From assembly GCF_900114185.1 (NCBI RefSeq), contig NZ_FOSE01000004.1, positions 1 to 64,000 of the forward strand: a stretch of DNA of 64,000 bases. Reading direction: 5' to 3'. Positions 1 to 8,899 of this stretch are shown in pieces. Numbering within the stretch: position 1 is the first letter of the stretch; every line of letters begins with the position of its first letter. Both the position numbers and the translations under genes were made by a program. Below the pieces are notes generated by a model, which was not told the DNA's origin, did not search any database, and was given only the letters and a program-made list of their open reading frames with translations. The stretch is from Cellulomonas sp. KH9 (GTDB lineage: Bacteria > Actinomycetota > Actinomycetes > Actinomycetales > Cellulomonadaceae).

Positions 1-92
1 CCCAGCTAGACCACTGGGTAGATAGGCCGGATGTGGAAGGCAGGACTAACGACTGCCGCAGCTGACCGGTACTAATAAGCCGACAACTTGAC
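1..92 (+). rRNA. rrl: 23S ribosomal RNA, 3' end (partial)
   Basis: The first bases match the conserved 3' terminus of bacterial 23S rRNA, including the segments GGCAGGACTAACGACTG and CTGACCGGTACTAATAAGCC that precede the closing helix. The gene enters from the left edge of the window, so only about the last 90 bases are present. The exact 3' end is estimated from the usual distance after GGTACTAATA. It belongs to the same rRNA operon as the 5S gene that follows. Confidence 0.93.
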
Positions 93-170
93 TAACTTCA
101 TTCATTGCTACGCGTCCACTGTGCGGTTCCCGAGAAACCAACGGTTCATTCCCGTTGACATCTCGACAGA

Positions 171-289
171 GTTACGGCGGTCATAGCGAAGGGGAAACGC
201 CCGGTCCCATTCCGAACCCGGAAGCTAAGCCCTTCAGCGCCGATGGTACTGCACCCGCCAGGGTGTGGGAGAGTAGGACGCCGCCGGAC
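171..289 (+). rRNA. rrf: 5S ribosomal RNA
   Basis: The segment carries the universal 5S landmarks: CATAGCG near the 5' end, CCCGGTCCCATTCCGAACCC in the middle (loops B/C), GAAGCTAAGCCC, GGTGTGGGAGAGTAGGACG, and ends GGCGG / CCGCC that pair as helix I. The length, about 119 bases, is normal. It lies about 80 bases after the 23S end and is followed at once by a strong terminator. End positions are accurate to a few bases. Confidence 0.95.
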
Positions 290-300
290 AATCATTCAAC

Positions 301-333
301 GAAAGGCCCACCCCTGACCGGGGTGGGCCTTTC
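301..333 (+). terminator. rRNA operon terminator
   Basis: Perfect 14-base inverted repeat GAAAGGCCCACCCC / GGGGTGGGCCTTTC with a 5-base loop TGACC, starting about 12 bases after the 5S gene. The right arm ends in CCTTTC, giving a short T-run within the stem base. Position and strength fit the intrinsic terminator of the rRNA operon. Confidence 0.9.
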
Positions 334-647
334 GTCGTTCCCGGATCCTGCGGCAACCGGCGGCCCGGCAGTCGACGTCGGCGGCGCGCAGGCGCGGTGC
401 CAGCGCCCCTTGCGCTCCACCGGGGATGGTGGCCCGACGCAGGTCCGAGGCTCCCGCCCGGCGGTCACCACCGGGCTCACGCGGGCCCTCCAGACGCGCC
501 CAGCCGCTGGCCGACCCCGTGACGAAGGGCCGGCGCGCACGGGAACCCGCAATCCGCGGAGACGGCCGTGCCTCCGCCGACAGGTCTCGGCGGGGGCACA
601 GGAGCGTCCGTGCGGACATCCCGGCGCGTTCGGGGCCGGGGACCAGC
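334..647. other. 314-base gap without a recognised gene
   Basis: Between the rRNA terminator and the end of glgB, the sequence is uniformly GC-rich. The open frames crossing it have arginine/proline-rich, low-complexity translations typical of noncoding or antisense GC-rich DNA. No tRNA cloverleaf, repeat array or promoter-like AT-rich island was seen. Confidence 0.6.
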
Positions 648-2852
648 TCAGGCGGTCGTCGGCGTCCCGTCCTCGTCGAGGACGAAGATCACGGCGCCGA
701 GCGGAGGCACCCGGATCGAGGCCGACCACGCGCGTCCGTAGTGCTCGACCGGCTCGGCAGCGATCGCGCCCAGGTTGCCGACACCGGACCCGCCGTAGAT
801 CTGGGCGTCCGAGTTGAACGCCTCCCGCCACGTGCCTCCCGCGGGCAGCGGGACGCGCCACCCCTCGTGGGGAACGCCCGCGAAGTTGACGACCACGACC
901 ACCGGGGGAGCGTCCACGCCGTACCGGGCGTAGGCCAGCAGGTTGAGGTCGGCCTCGTCGGACGCCAGCCACGCGAAGCCGTCCGGGGTGTGGTCGAGCT
1001 GCCAGAGTGCGGGCGTCCGGCGGTAGACCTCGTTGAGGTCACGCAGGCTCCGCTGCACCCCACGGTGCGCGTCGTCGTCGAGGCTGTACCAGTCGAGGGA
1101 GCGGGACTCCGCCCACTCACCCTGCTGCGCGAACTCCTGGCCCATGAACAGCAGCTGCTTGCCCGGATGCGTCCACTGGTACGTGAGGAGGGCGCGGACG
1201 CCCGCGAGCTTCTGCCAGTGGTCGCCCGGCATGCGCCCGTAGAGCGAGCCCTTGCCGTGCACCACCTCGTCGTGGCTGATGGGCAGCACGAAGTGCTCGG
1301 AGTAGGCGTACACCATCGAGAACGTGATCTCGTGGTGGTGGTAACGGCGGTTGATCGGCTCCTCACGCAGGTAGCGCAAGGTGTCGTTCATCCAGCCCAT
1401 GTTCCACTTCAGGCCGAAGCCCAGGCCCTGTGCGGACGTCGGCGCCGTGACGCCCGGCCACGCCGTCGACTCCTCGGCGATCATCATGATGCCGGGGGTG
1501 CGGCGGTACGCCGTCGCGTTGGTCTCCTGCAGGAACGAGATCGCCTCGAGATTCTCCCGGCCGCCGTACGCGTTGGGACGCCACTGGCCCGGCTGCCGCG
1601 AGTAGTCGAGGTAGAGCATCGACGCGACGGCGTCGACACGCAGGCCGTCGACGTGGAACTCCTCGAGCCAGTACGTCGCGTTCGCGACGAGGAAGTTGCG
1701 CACCTCGGGGCGTCCGAAGTTGAAGACGTACGTGCCCCAGTCCGGGTGCTCACCGAGCAGCGGGTCCGGGTGCTCGTACAGCGCCGTGCCGTCGAAGTGG
1801 GCGAGCGACCACTCGTCCTTCGGGAAGTGCGCGGGCACCCAGTCGACGATGACGCCGATGCCGGCGCGGTGCAGGCAGTCCACGAGGTACCGGAAGTCGT
1901 CGGGGTGCCCGAACCGCGCGGTGGGGGCGTAGTACGACGACACCTGGTAGCCCCACGAGCCGCCGAACGGGTGCTCCGCGACCGGCAGCATCTCGACGTG
2001 GGTGAAGCCCATCTCCAGCACGTACTCCGTGAGCTGGTGCGCCAGGTCCCGGTACGACAGGCCCTGGCGCCACGACCCGAGGTGGACCTCGTAGACGCTC
2101 ATCGGACCCGCGTGCGGGTCGCGCTGCGCCCGGGCGGTCATCCACGAGTCGTCGGACCACGAGTACGAGGTCTCGACGACGACGGAGGCGGTGGCGGGCG
2201 GCACCTCGGTGCCCTTCGCCATCGGGTCCGCCTTCTGGCGCCACGACCCGTCCGCCCCGAGGATCTCGAACTTGTACCGGGCGCCGGCGTCGACGCCCGG
2301 CGCGTACAGCTCCCAGATGCCGCTGTCACCGAGCGAGCGCATGGCGTGGGTGGCGCCCTGCCAGTGGTTGAAGTCGCCGACGACACGCACCGCACGCGCG
2401 TTCGGCGCCCAGACGGCGAACGACGTGCCGCGGACCGGGCCGAGCTCGCCGTCGTAGGTGCGGACGTTGGCGCCCAGGACCTGCCAGAGCTGCTCGTGGC
2501 GGCCCTCGCGCACCAGGTAGCGGTCGAGCTCCTGCACCGTCGGGAGGAACCGGTACGGGTCGTCGACCACGGCCGTCCAGTCCGCGTAGGTGACCTCGAG
2601 GCGGTAGTCGGGCACGGTCGTGCCGGGCAGCAGGGCGTACCAGACGCCGTCCAGCTCGTGCTGCGCCTCGACGCGGGCGTCCGCCGTGACGACCACGACG
2701 CGGTCCGCGAGGGGGCGCAGCGTGCGGACCGTGACGGTGCCGTCGCCGACGTGCGGACCCAGGACCGCGTGGGGGTCGTAGAAGGAGCCCGCTGCCACGG
2801 CGCGCAGGGTGTCGTGGTCGACGGGCACGGGGGACGTCGCAGCCGCAGTCAT
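648..2852 (-). CDS. glgB: 1,4-alpha-glucan branching enzyme GlgB (GH13)
   Basis: GlgB transfers short alpha-1,4 chains to alpha-1,6 positions of glycogen in the cytoplasm. The 734-residue protein has the family layout: N-terminal beta-sandwich/CBM48 modules (about 1-230, with [19 protein letters not shown]) and a GH13 barrel. Conserved regions are [21 protein letters not shown] with nucleophile Asp407, MMIAEEST with acid/base Glu460, and [14 protein letters not shown]. The ATG at 2852 is chosen over the TTG twelve bases upstream because GGGTAGGGAC then acts as ribosome binding site and the protein begins MTAAATSP. It lies 54 bases after the LacI-like gene and could be read through from the mannosidase promoter. 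It supplies the branching step for the glgE operon encoded 8-12 kb away. Confidence 0.96.
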   Translation of the reverse strand: MTAAATSPVPVDHDTLRAVAAGSFYDPHAVLGPHVGDGTVTVRTLRPLADRVVVVTADARVEAQHELDGVWYALLPGTTVPDYRLEVTYADWTAVVDDPYRFLPTVQELDRYLVREGRHEQLWQVLGANVRTYDGELGPVRGTSFAVWAPNARAVRVVGDFNHWQGATHAMRSLGDSGIWELYAPGVDAGARYKFEILGADGSWRQKADPMAKGTEVPPATASVVVETSYSWSDDSWMTARAQRDPHAGPMSVYEVHLGSWRQGLSYRDLAHQLTEYVLEMGFTHVEMLPVAEHPFGGSWGYQVSSYYAPTARFGHPDDFRYLVDCLHRAGIGVIVDWVPAHFPKDEWSLAHFDGTALYEHPDPLLGEHPDWGTYVFNFGRPEVRNFLVANATYWLEEFHVDGLRVDAVASMLYLDYSRQPGQWRPNAYGGRENLEAISFLQETNATAYRRTPGIMMIAEESTAWPGVTAPTSAQGLGFGLKWNMGWMNDTLRYLREEPINRRYHHHEITFSMVYAYSEHFVLPISHDEVVHGKGSLYGRMPGDHWQKLAGVRALLTYQWTHPGKQLLFMGQEFAQQGEWAESRSLDWYSLDDDAHRGVQRSLRDLNEVYRRTPALWQLDHTPDGFAWLASDEADLNLLAYARYGVDAPPVVVVVNFAGVPHEGWRVPLPAGGTWREAFNSDAQIYGGSGVGNLGAIAAEPVEHYGRAWSASIRVPPLGAVIFVLDEDGTPTTA

Positions 2853-2906
2853 GTCCCTACCCAACCACCCCGGAGGCGTCGCCGCAGGTGGTGAGGGGTC
2901 GCGTCG

Positions 2907-3845
2907 TCACCCGAGCGTCGGACCGTCGCTCCCCGCACGCACGCGCCGTGCCGTGCTGCCGCGCGCGACGAGGCGCGGCAGGGGAGCGGTCGACGTGGTC
3001 GGCCGCCCCGACGCCAGGAGGTCGAGCACGGCGTCCCCGACCTGGACGCCCATGGCGTGCACGTCGAGGCTCATCGCGGACAGCGGCGGGTGCGACAACC
3101 GGCACAGCGGCGAGTCGTCCCAGGCGAGCAGGGAGACGTCGGACGGCACCCCGAGCCCCAGCTCGTTCGCGACGCCCAGCCCGGCGACCGCCATCACGTC
3201 GTTGTCGTACACGACGGCCGACGGCGGGTCGTTGCGGCCCAGGAGAGCACGGGTCGCCCGGGTGCCGGACTCCTGGCCGTAGTCGGCCTCGACGACCGCG
3301 CCCCGTGCCCCGCGCCGGGCGCACTCGTCGAGGAACGCCTCCGTGCGCGAGCGCGTGTGTGCCAGAGCCGCCGGCCCGGACACCCGCCCGACCGTCCGGT
3401 GCCCCAGGCCGACCAGGTAGGCGACCGCGTCGCGCATGGCCTGGGCGTTGTCGATCCACACGTGGGCGACCCCGGGCAGCGACCGTTCCGGGCCCCCGAC
3501 GACCACGGTCGGGATCCCGAGCTCGCCGAGCACCGCCAGGCGTGGGTCGTCGACGACGAGGTCGACCAGCACCACCGCGTCGACCAGGTCGCCCTGGCCC
3601 CAGCGGCGGTAGGCGGCGATCTCCGCGTGGTGGTCGGGGACGACGTGGAGCAGCAGCGAGCGGTCGTCCGACGAGAGCGTCTCCTCGATGCCGCCGATCA
3701 GCTCCATGAAGAACGGCTCGAACCCCAGCATCCGCGCGGGACGCGCGAGCACCAACCCGATCGCGTCTGCGCCCACGGCGGTCAGCGTACCGGCCGGCCC
3801 TGTCCCGGGGCGGTCCGTGACACTCCGGGCGCGTGGTGCGGTCAC
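2907..3845 (-). CDS. LacI-type ligand-binding protein lacking the HTH domain
   Basis: The 312-residue protein matches the C-terminal sugar-sensing domain of LacI/GalR repressors (Peripla_BP_3): ADAIGLVLARPAR near residue 25, DAVVLVDLVVDD, HVWIDNAQAMRDAVAYLVGLGHRTVGRVSG, PPSAVVYDNDVMAVAGL and DVSLLAWDDSPLCRLSHPPLSAM. The usual 60-residue N-terminal helix-turn-helix with its hinge is absent; the first 25 residues are basic and proline-rich with no helix-turn-helix pattern. The GTG start overlaps the stop of the upstream beta-mannosidase (GTGA), so translation is probably coupled, and no HTH-coding segment is visible in other frames upstream. It may be a sugar sensor acting through a partner, or a decayed repressor. 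Assignment to the fold is firm; the role is unknown. Confidence 0.82.
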   Translation of the reverse strand: MTAPRARSVTDRPGTGPAGTLTAVGADAIGLVLARPARMLGFEPFFMELIGGIEETLSSDDRSLLLHVVPDHHAEIAAYRRWGQGDLVDAVVLVDLVVDDPRLAVLGELGIPTVVVGGPERSLPGVAHVWIDNAQAMRDAVAYLVGLGHRTVGRVSGPAALAHTRSRTEAFLDECARRGARGAVVEADYGQESGTRATRALLGRNDPPSAVVYDNDVMAVAGLGVANELGLGVPSDVSLLAWDDSPLCRLSHPPLSAMSLDVHAMGVQVGDAVLDLLASGRPTTSTAPLPRLVARGSTARRVRAGSDGPTLG

Positions 3846-6388
3846 GCCCCCGGTGCGCGGGTCGCCACCACGACGTCGTTCGCGCTGCGCAGCACCGGTG
3901 CGGCGACGAGCGCGGCGGGGTCCAGGGTGGCGGCCGTGCGGACGCGGAACGTCGCGCGGGCGCCGGCCGGCAACGTCACCAGCGCCTCGTCGACGCTCGC
4001 GGCGGGGTCCAGGCGGTCGACCAGCAGCGTGAGGTCACGCACGAGCGAGCGCGCCGTCACCTCGACCGCGTACCCGTCCTGCACGGGGTGCACGCGCGCG
4101 TCGAACGGTGCCGGGTCGAGGGCGAGGTCGACGTCCTCGACCCAGGTGTGCACGGCGCGACGGCGGTCGAGCGACACGACCAGGACCTCGGCCGACGGAT
4201 CGTCCGGCGTCCGCAGGTCGGCCGCGACGGGGAAGGTGCCCACGGACCACGCGCCGACGGTCAGCGGCACCTCCGCGCGGGCCAGCACGTCGCCGCCGAG
4301 GGTCTGACGCTCCAGCACGGCCGTCGCCTTCCACAGGACCGGGGTGTCGTTGACGACGACGAGGGACTCGCGGCCGTCGCGCGGCTGCACGGTCACCAGG
4401 CGTTCGGCGAACGCCGCACGCAGCGCCCACCACAAGGGCTTGGGGCGTCCGTCACCGTCGACCGCCGCCCACGACGTCACGGGCCAGCAGTCGTTGAGCT
4501 GCCACACGACGGACCCGGCGGTGACGGGCCACCAGGAACGGTGGTGCTCGATCGCGAACCGCACCGCCCGTGCCTGGTTGAGCTGACCGGCCCACAGCCA
4601 GTCGTCCAGGTCGGACGGGACACCCAGGTGCGGTGCCATGCCACGGTCGAGCTTGCCGTTGCCGTCCTCGGCCTTCTGGTGCAGCAGGAAGGTGGGGTGC
4701 TCCTTGCCGGCCACCGAGCCGTCCTCGGCGCGGACGGCGCGCTGCAGCGTCGCCCACGTCGGCGGGCCCTGGAACCCGAACTCCGAGCAGAACCGGGGGA
4801 CCTCGTCGCGGTACACCGTGTAGTCGACCCGGTTCCAGACGTCCCACTGGTGGTGGGAGCCGTGGTCCGGGTCGTTGGGGTGCACGTCGCGGATGTCGTA
4901 GCCGGGGGAGGTGGGGCTGTTCGCGACGTACGGTCGGGTCGGGTCGAGCTCGGCCACCACGGCCGGCAGCACGTCCGTCGTGTACGCGTACCCCCAGGTG
5001 CGTCCGTCGAGCTCGGGCTCCCAGCCCCAGTCGCGGAACCCCCACAGGTTCTCGTTGCCGCCGTTCCACAGCACCAGCGACGGGTGCGGCGTCAGGCGGG
5101 CGACGTGCTCACGGGCCTCGGCCTCGACCTCCTCGCGCAGCGGCGACTCCTCGGGGTACGCGGCGCACGCGAGCAGGAAGTCCTGCCAGACCAGCAGCCC
5201 GCGCTCGTCGCACAGCTCGTAGAAGTCCTCGGACTCGTAGATCCCGCCGCCCCAGACGCGCAGCAGGTTGAGGTGGGCACCCAGCGCCTGGTCGAGCCGT
5301 CCGGCGAGCCGGTCGCGCGTGATGCGCGTCAGCAGGTGGTCGTCGGGGATCCAGTTGGCGCCGCGGACGAACACCGCGCGCCCGTTGACCCGCAGGGTGA
5401 ACCCCGCCCCGTGGTCGTCGGGGAGGGTGTCGAGCTCGACGGTGCGGAACCCGATGCGGCGGGACCACGCGCCGAGGAGCGGGCCGGTGCCCCGGGGGCC
5501 CGCGGGGGCCGCGGGGTCGCCGGCCCTCAGCTCGACGCGCAGGTCGTGCAGCGGCTGGGCGCCGTGGCCGACGGGCCACCACAGCGGGGCGTGCGGCACC
5601 TCGAGGCGCACGGTGCCGGTGGTGGCGCCGGTACGGACCTCGGCGACGCCCTCGGCGCCGGCCACGTGCGCCGTCACGACCAGCGGCACCTCGCCGCCCG
5701 CGAGCCCCGACCGCTCGACGTCGACCACGACCTCGACGACGCCCGTGCCGTCGGGCTCCACGGTGACCAGCGGGCGTACGCCGGCCAGCCGCGCGACGCG
5801 CCACCGCTGGACGCGTACGGGGCGCCACAGGCCGGCCGTCTGCAGGTCGGGTCCCCAGTCCCAGCCGAAGGAGCAGGCCATCTTGCGGACCATGTTGAAC
5901 GGCTGCGCGTACGCCATGGGCCGGGGTCCCAGCCGCGCGGCCTCCGCCTCGGCGTACGTGAGCGCGGCCGTCAGGTCCACCCGCAGCACCTGCGGCCCCG
6001 GGCGCAGGTGGTCGCGCAGGTCGACCCGGTAGGTGCGGTGCTGGTTGGCCGTGCGCGCCAGGACGGCGTCGCCCAGGCGCACGGTGGCGACGGTGTCGAC
6101 GCCCTCGAGGACCAGGTCGACCCGCTCGTCGGCGGCGGCCGGCGCGACGTCGAGCGGCCGGGCGTACGACCAGTCCACCCGCTTCATCCAGGCGACCTCG
6201 AGCTCGTTGCGGTCGACGTACGGGTCGGGGACGAGGCCGGCTGCGAGGAGGTCGGTGTGCGTCGTGCCGGGCACGCGGGCGGGGACCCCGGACCCGAGCC
6301 GGGCGGCGAGCGTGGCCGGCAGCCCGGAGGGCAGCGTGGCGGGGTCGGCCGTGAGGGTCCAGCCCTCGGCGAGGACGTCGTCGGTCAT
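3842..6388 (-). CDS. beta-mannosidase (GH2)
   Basis: This 848-residue GH2 enzyme removes beta-mannose from the non-reducing end of manno-oligosaccharides. Visible features: N-terminal jelly-roll (DVLAEGWTLTADPATLPSGL), DRNELEVAWMKRVDWSYARPL, FSFGWDWGPDL-type segment, VNGRAVFVRGANWIPDD, acid/base Glu446 in WNGGNENLWGF and nucleophile Glu536 in FCSEFGFQG. Family length is about 820-860. No signal peptide is present, so the enzyme is probably cytoplasmic. The ATG at 6388 is preceded by GGGAG 8 bases upstream; the open frame continues far upstream but with nonsense composition. It is divergent from an alpha-galactosidase, consistent with galactomannan oligosaccharide use. Beta-glucuronidase or beta-galactosidase are less likely given the WDWGP-type mannosidase signature. 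Confidence 0.93.
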   Translation of the reverse strand: MTDDVLAEGWTLTADPATLPSGLPATLAARLGSGVPARVPGTTHTDLLAAGLVPDPYVDRNELEVAWMKRVDWSYARPLDVAPAAADERVDLVLEGVDTVATVRLGDAVLARTANQHRTYRVDLRDHLRPGPQVLRVDLTAALTYAEAEAARLGPRPMAYAQPFNMVRKMACSFGWDWGPDLQTAGLWRPVRVQRWRVARLAGVRPLVTVEPDGTGVVEVVVDVERSGLAGGEVPLVVTAHVAGAEGVAEVRTGATTGTVRLEVPHAPLWWPVGHGAQPLHDLRVELRAGDPAAPAGPRGTGPLLGAWSRRIGFRTVELDTLPDDHGAGFTLRVNGRAVFVRGANWIPDDHLLTRITRDRLAGRLDQALGAHLNLLRVWGGGIYESEDFYELCDERGLLVWQDFLLACAAYPEESPLREEVEAEAREHVARLTPHPSLVLWNGGNENLWGFRDWGWEPELDGRTWGYAYTTDVLPAVVAELDPTRPYVANSPTSPGYDIRDVHPNDPDHGSHHQWDVWNRVDYTVYRDEVPRFCSEFGFQGPPTWATLQRAVRAEDGSVAGKEHPTFLLHQKAEDGNGKLDRGMAPHLGVPSDLDDWLWAGQLNQARAVRFAIEHHRSWWPVTAGSVVWQLNDCWPVTSWAAVDGDGRPKPLWWALRAAFAERLVTVQPRDGRESLVVVNDTPVLWKATAVLERQTLGGDVLARAEVPLTVGAWSVGTFPVAADLRTPDDPSAEVLVVSLDRRRAVHTWVEDVDLALDPAPFDARVHPVQDGYAVEVTARSLVRDLTLLVDRLDPAASVDEALVTLPAGARATFRVRTAATLDPAALVAAPVLRSANDVVVATRAPGA

Positions 6389-6467
6389 GTGCGGGCTCCC
6401 GGTCCGGCGCTCCGGTGGCCGCGCGTCGGCGCGCGGCAGGTCGACGTCGACCGGGGAGCCGGACCCA

Positions 6468-6496
6468 TTGTTAGGCAACTGAAATAAGTAAGTCAA
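6468..6496 (-). promoter_or_regulatory. sigma-70-type promoter of the beta-mannosidase operon
   Basis: Read on the minus strand, TTGACT (6496-6491), a 17-base spacer and TAACAA followed by T (6473-6468) form a near-consensus housekeeping promoter, giving a leader of about 75 bases before the mannosidase ATG. The region 6466-6505 is a conspicuous AT-rich island in otherwise GC-rich DNA and also lies 30-65 bases upstream of the alpha-galactosidase start, so it probably serves as a divergent control region for the nearby ROK or LacI-type regulators. Confidence 0.75.
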
Positions 6497-6533
6497 CGAC
6501 ATAGGGTGGGCGCGATCACAACGGAGGTGAGCG

Positions 6534-8738
6534 GTGCCACAGCGTCCCGACGACGAGACGACCCCGACGACGAACCACCCGGGGGGCGGGCAGCCACCCG
6601 GACGACCCGACGAGCTGCTGCACCTGCGCGCCGCGGGCGTCAGCCTCGTGCTCGACCTCGCCGGCCTGCCGCGCGTGCTGCACTGGGGCGCCGATCTCGG
6701 CCCCCTCGACGCCGACGCGCTCGCGGACCTGCGGCTCGCCGGGCGCCCGGCACTCATGGGCTTCCCCGTGGACGGCGGCGTGGTGCCCGGCGTCCTGCCG
6801 CTGCAGGCGGACGGCTGGCTCGGCACCCCGGGCCTGACCGGCTCGCGCGCCGGCCGCGCCTGGTCACCGGACTTCCACGTCGGGATCCCGCAGCTGACCC
6901 GCTCGGGCGACGGCGGTGCCGTGCTCGTGGTGCCCGCCACCGACCCGGCCACCGCGCTGGAGCTCGAGCTCGTGCTCGAGCTCACACCGCAAGGTCTCGT
7001 CCGCCAGCGCGCCACGCTGACCAACACGGGGGACGACGTCTACGAGCTCGGCGGGCTGCTGCTCACCCTGCCGGTGCCGGTCCGCGCGACCACGCTGCTC
7101 GACTTCGGCGGGCACTGGGCGCGCGAGCGGTCACCGATCCGCACGGAGTTCACGCACGGCACCCGGCTGCGCGAGAACCGCCGCGGACGCACCGGGTTCG
7201 ACACCCCGTACGTCCTCGTCGCCGGGACCGAGGACCTGGCGCACCGCCGCGGCGAGGCGTGGGGCTGGCACGTCGCCTGGTCCGGGAACCACCGCAGCCT
7301 CGCGGAGCGCACGCACTACCACCCCGGTCTGCTGGGCGGCGGCGAGCTGCTGGCACCCGGCGAGGTCCGGCTGCAGCCCGGCCAGTCCTCCACGAGCCCG
7401 TGGGTCTACGGCGCGTACGGCGAGCAGGGGCTGGACTCCCTCGCCTCGCGGTTCCACACCTGGCTCCGCGCCCGCCCGCAGCACCCCCGCAGCCCGCGCC
7501 CGGTCACGCTCAACACGTGGGAGGCCGTCTACTTCCAGCACGACCTCGGTCGGCTCGTCGAGCTGGCGGACGCGGCGGCAGCCGTCGGGGCGGAGCGCTT
7601 CGTCCTGGACGACGGGTGGTTCGGCTCGCGCCGCGACGACCACCGGGGACTCGGCGACTGGTACGTGTCCGACGAGGTGTGGCCCGACGGGCTGCACCCG
7701 CTCATCGAGCACGTGACCGGGCTGGGGATGCAGTTCGGGCTCTGGGTCGAGCCGGAGATGGTCAACCCCGACTCCGACCTCGCGCGCGCCCACCCCGACT
7801 GGATGCTGCGCCTGCCCGACCGTCTGCCCGGCGCCGCGCGGTGGCAGCAGGTGCTCGACCTCGCGCGCCCCGAGGTGTTCGACCACATCCTCGGGCGGCT
7901 CGACGCGCTGCTGAGCGAGCACGACATCGCGTACCTCAAGTGGGACCACAACCGCGACCTCGTCGACGCCGGCCACGGACCCGACGGCGTGCCCGGCGTG
8001 CACGGGCAGACGCTGGCCGTCTACCGGCTCCTCGACGCGCTGCGCGCGCGCCACCCGCGCGTCGAGATCGAGTCGTGCTCCTCCGGCGGTGCCCGGGTCG
8101 ACCTGGAGATCCTCCAGCGCACCGACCGGGTCTGGGGGTCCGACTGCATCGACGCGCTCGAGCGCCGCGCCATCCAGCCGTGGACCAACCTGCTCATCCC
8201 GCTGGAGCTCATCGGTGCGCACATCGGCTCCGGGACGGCCCACAGCACGGGCCGCAGCGCGACGCTCGGCTTCCGGGCCGGCACCGCGCTGTTCGGCCAC
8301 CTGGGCATCGAGTGGGACCTGCGGGAGGCCGACGACGCGCAGCGCGCGGAGCTGGCGGCCTGGGTCGCGCTGTACAAGGACGTGCGCGGCCTGCTGCACA
8401 CCGGGGTCAGCGTGCACGCCGACCTGCCGGACCCGGCGTTCGAGGTGCACGGGGTGGTCGCCCAGGACGGTTCCGACGCCCTGTTCGCCGTCGCCGCGGT
8501 GGCGTCGTCCGCGCAGATGCCGGCGAACGCCGTGCCGCTGCCCGGCCTCGACCCCGACGCGACGTACCACGTGCGGCCCCAGGCGCCGGGCGACGCCATC
8601 ACCCACGGCTGGAAGGCCCCGTGGTGGACGCCGCAGGGCGTCCGCGCGACGGGCCGGGTCCTCGAGCAGGTCGGGGTGCGGGCCCCTCACCTCTCGCCGG
8701 AGCGCCTCGTCCTGGTGCGCGCCACCCGCGTGGACTGA
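6534..8738 (+). CDS. alpha-galactosidase (GH36)
   Basis: The 734-residue cytoplasmic protein hydrolyses terminal alpha-galactose from raffinose-type sugars or galactomannan fragments. GH36 signatures: FVLDDGWFGSRRDD, LWVEPEMVNPDSDL, YLKWDHNRDL with nucleophile Asp471, IESCSSGGARVDLEIL and VWGSDCIDALER with acid/base Asp537. Length matches the bacterial GH36 average of about 720-740. The GTG start at 6534 is set by GGAGG six bases upstream. It is divergent from the beta-mannosidase and followed, after a terminator-like hairpin, by a ROK repressor. The pair suggests removal of galactose branches and mannose backbone units from galactomannan. Confidence 0.95.
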   Translation: MPQRPDDETTPTTNHPGGGQPPGRPDELLHLRAAGVSLVLDLAGLPRVLHWGADLGPLDADALADLRLAGRPALMGFPVDGGVVPGVLPLQADGWLGTPGLTGSRAGRAWSPDFHVGIPQLTRSGDGGAVLVVPATDPATALELELVLELTPQGLVRQRATLTNTGDDVYELGGLLLTLPVPVRATTLLDFGGHWARERSPIRTEFTHGTRLRENRRGRTGFDTPYVLVAGTEDLAHRRGEAWGWHVAWSGNHRSLAERTHYHPGLLGGGELLAPGEVRLQPGQSSTSPWVYGAYGEQGLDSLASRFHTWLRARPQHPRSPRPVTLNTWEAVYFQHDLGRLVELADAAAAVGAERFVLDDGWFGSRRDDHRGLGDWYVSDEVWPDGLHPLIEHVTGLGMQFGLWVEPEMVNPDSDLARAHPDWMLRLPDRLPGAARWQQVLDLARPEVFDHILGRLDALLSEHDIAYLKWDHNRDLVDAGHGPDGVPGVHGQTLAVYRLLDALRARHPRVEIESCSSGGARVDLEILQRTDRVWGSDCIDALERRAIQPWTNLLIPLELIGAHIGSGTAHSTGRSATLGFRAGTALFGHLGIEWDLREADDAQRAELAAWVALYKDVRGLLHTGVSVHADLPDPAFEVHGVVAQDGSDALFAVAAVASSAQMPANAVPLPGLDPDATYHVRPQAPGDAITHGWKAPWWTPQGVRATGRVLEQVGVRAPHLSPERLVLVRATRVD

Positions 8739-8749
8739 CCGGGCCGGGT

Positions 8750-8779
8750 GCACCGGCGCGCGGGGTCGCGCGCCGGTGC
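8750..8779 (+). terminator. terminator-like hairpin after the alpha-galactosidase
   Basis: Perfect 12-base inverted repeat GCACCGGCGCGC / GCGCGCCGGTGC with loop GGGGTC, beginning 12 bases after the stop codon. There is no T-run, as is common for terminators in high-GC actinobacteria. Confidence 0.65.
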
Positions 8780-8899
8780 CCCGCCAGCGGCGTGGGCTCA
8801 CCCGGACGCCGCGGCCCCGCCGTCGCTCGCAGGCGCCGAGGGGTGGCTAGGCTCGGTCAGGTCGCAGTCCGGCGGCCGCACGGCGACGGGAGCAGGAGT

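Noticed and set aside
290-650. tRNA gene or second rRNA element after 5S
   Set aside because: No cloverleaf, no T-arm GTTCGA-type sequence and no CCA-adjacent stem could be found.
426-2894. Long plus-strand open frame of 822 codons opposite glgB
   Set aside because: Antisense shadow of glgB: translation is Arg/Val/His-rich with no domain, while the minus strand gives an intact branching enzyme. The same applies to 3833-6487, 7131-8801, 8798-10336, 13349-15439, 15480-18368, 18328-20469, 24017-26275, 28105-31212 and 29871-32777.
6389-7027. N-terminal extension of the beta-mannosidase to 1061 residues
   Set aside because: The added 213 residues are low-complexity and overlap the divergent alpha-galactosidase; a ribosome binding site and promoter fit the ATG at 6388.
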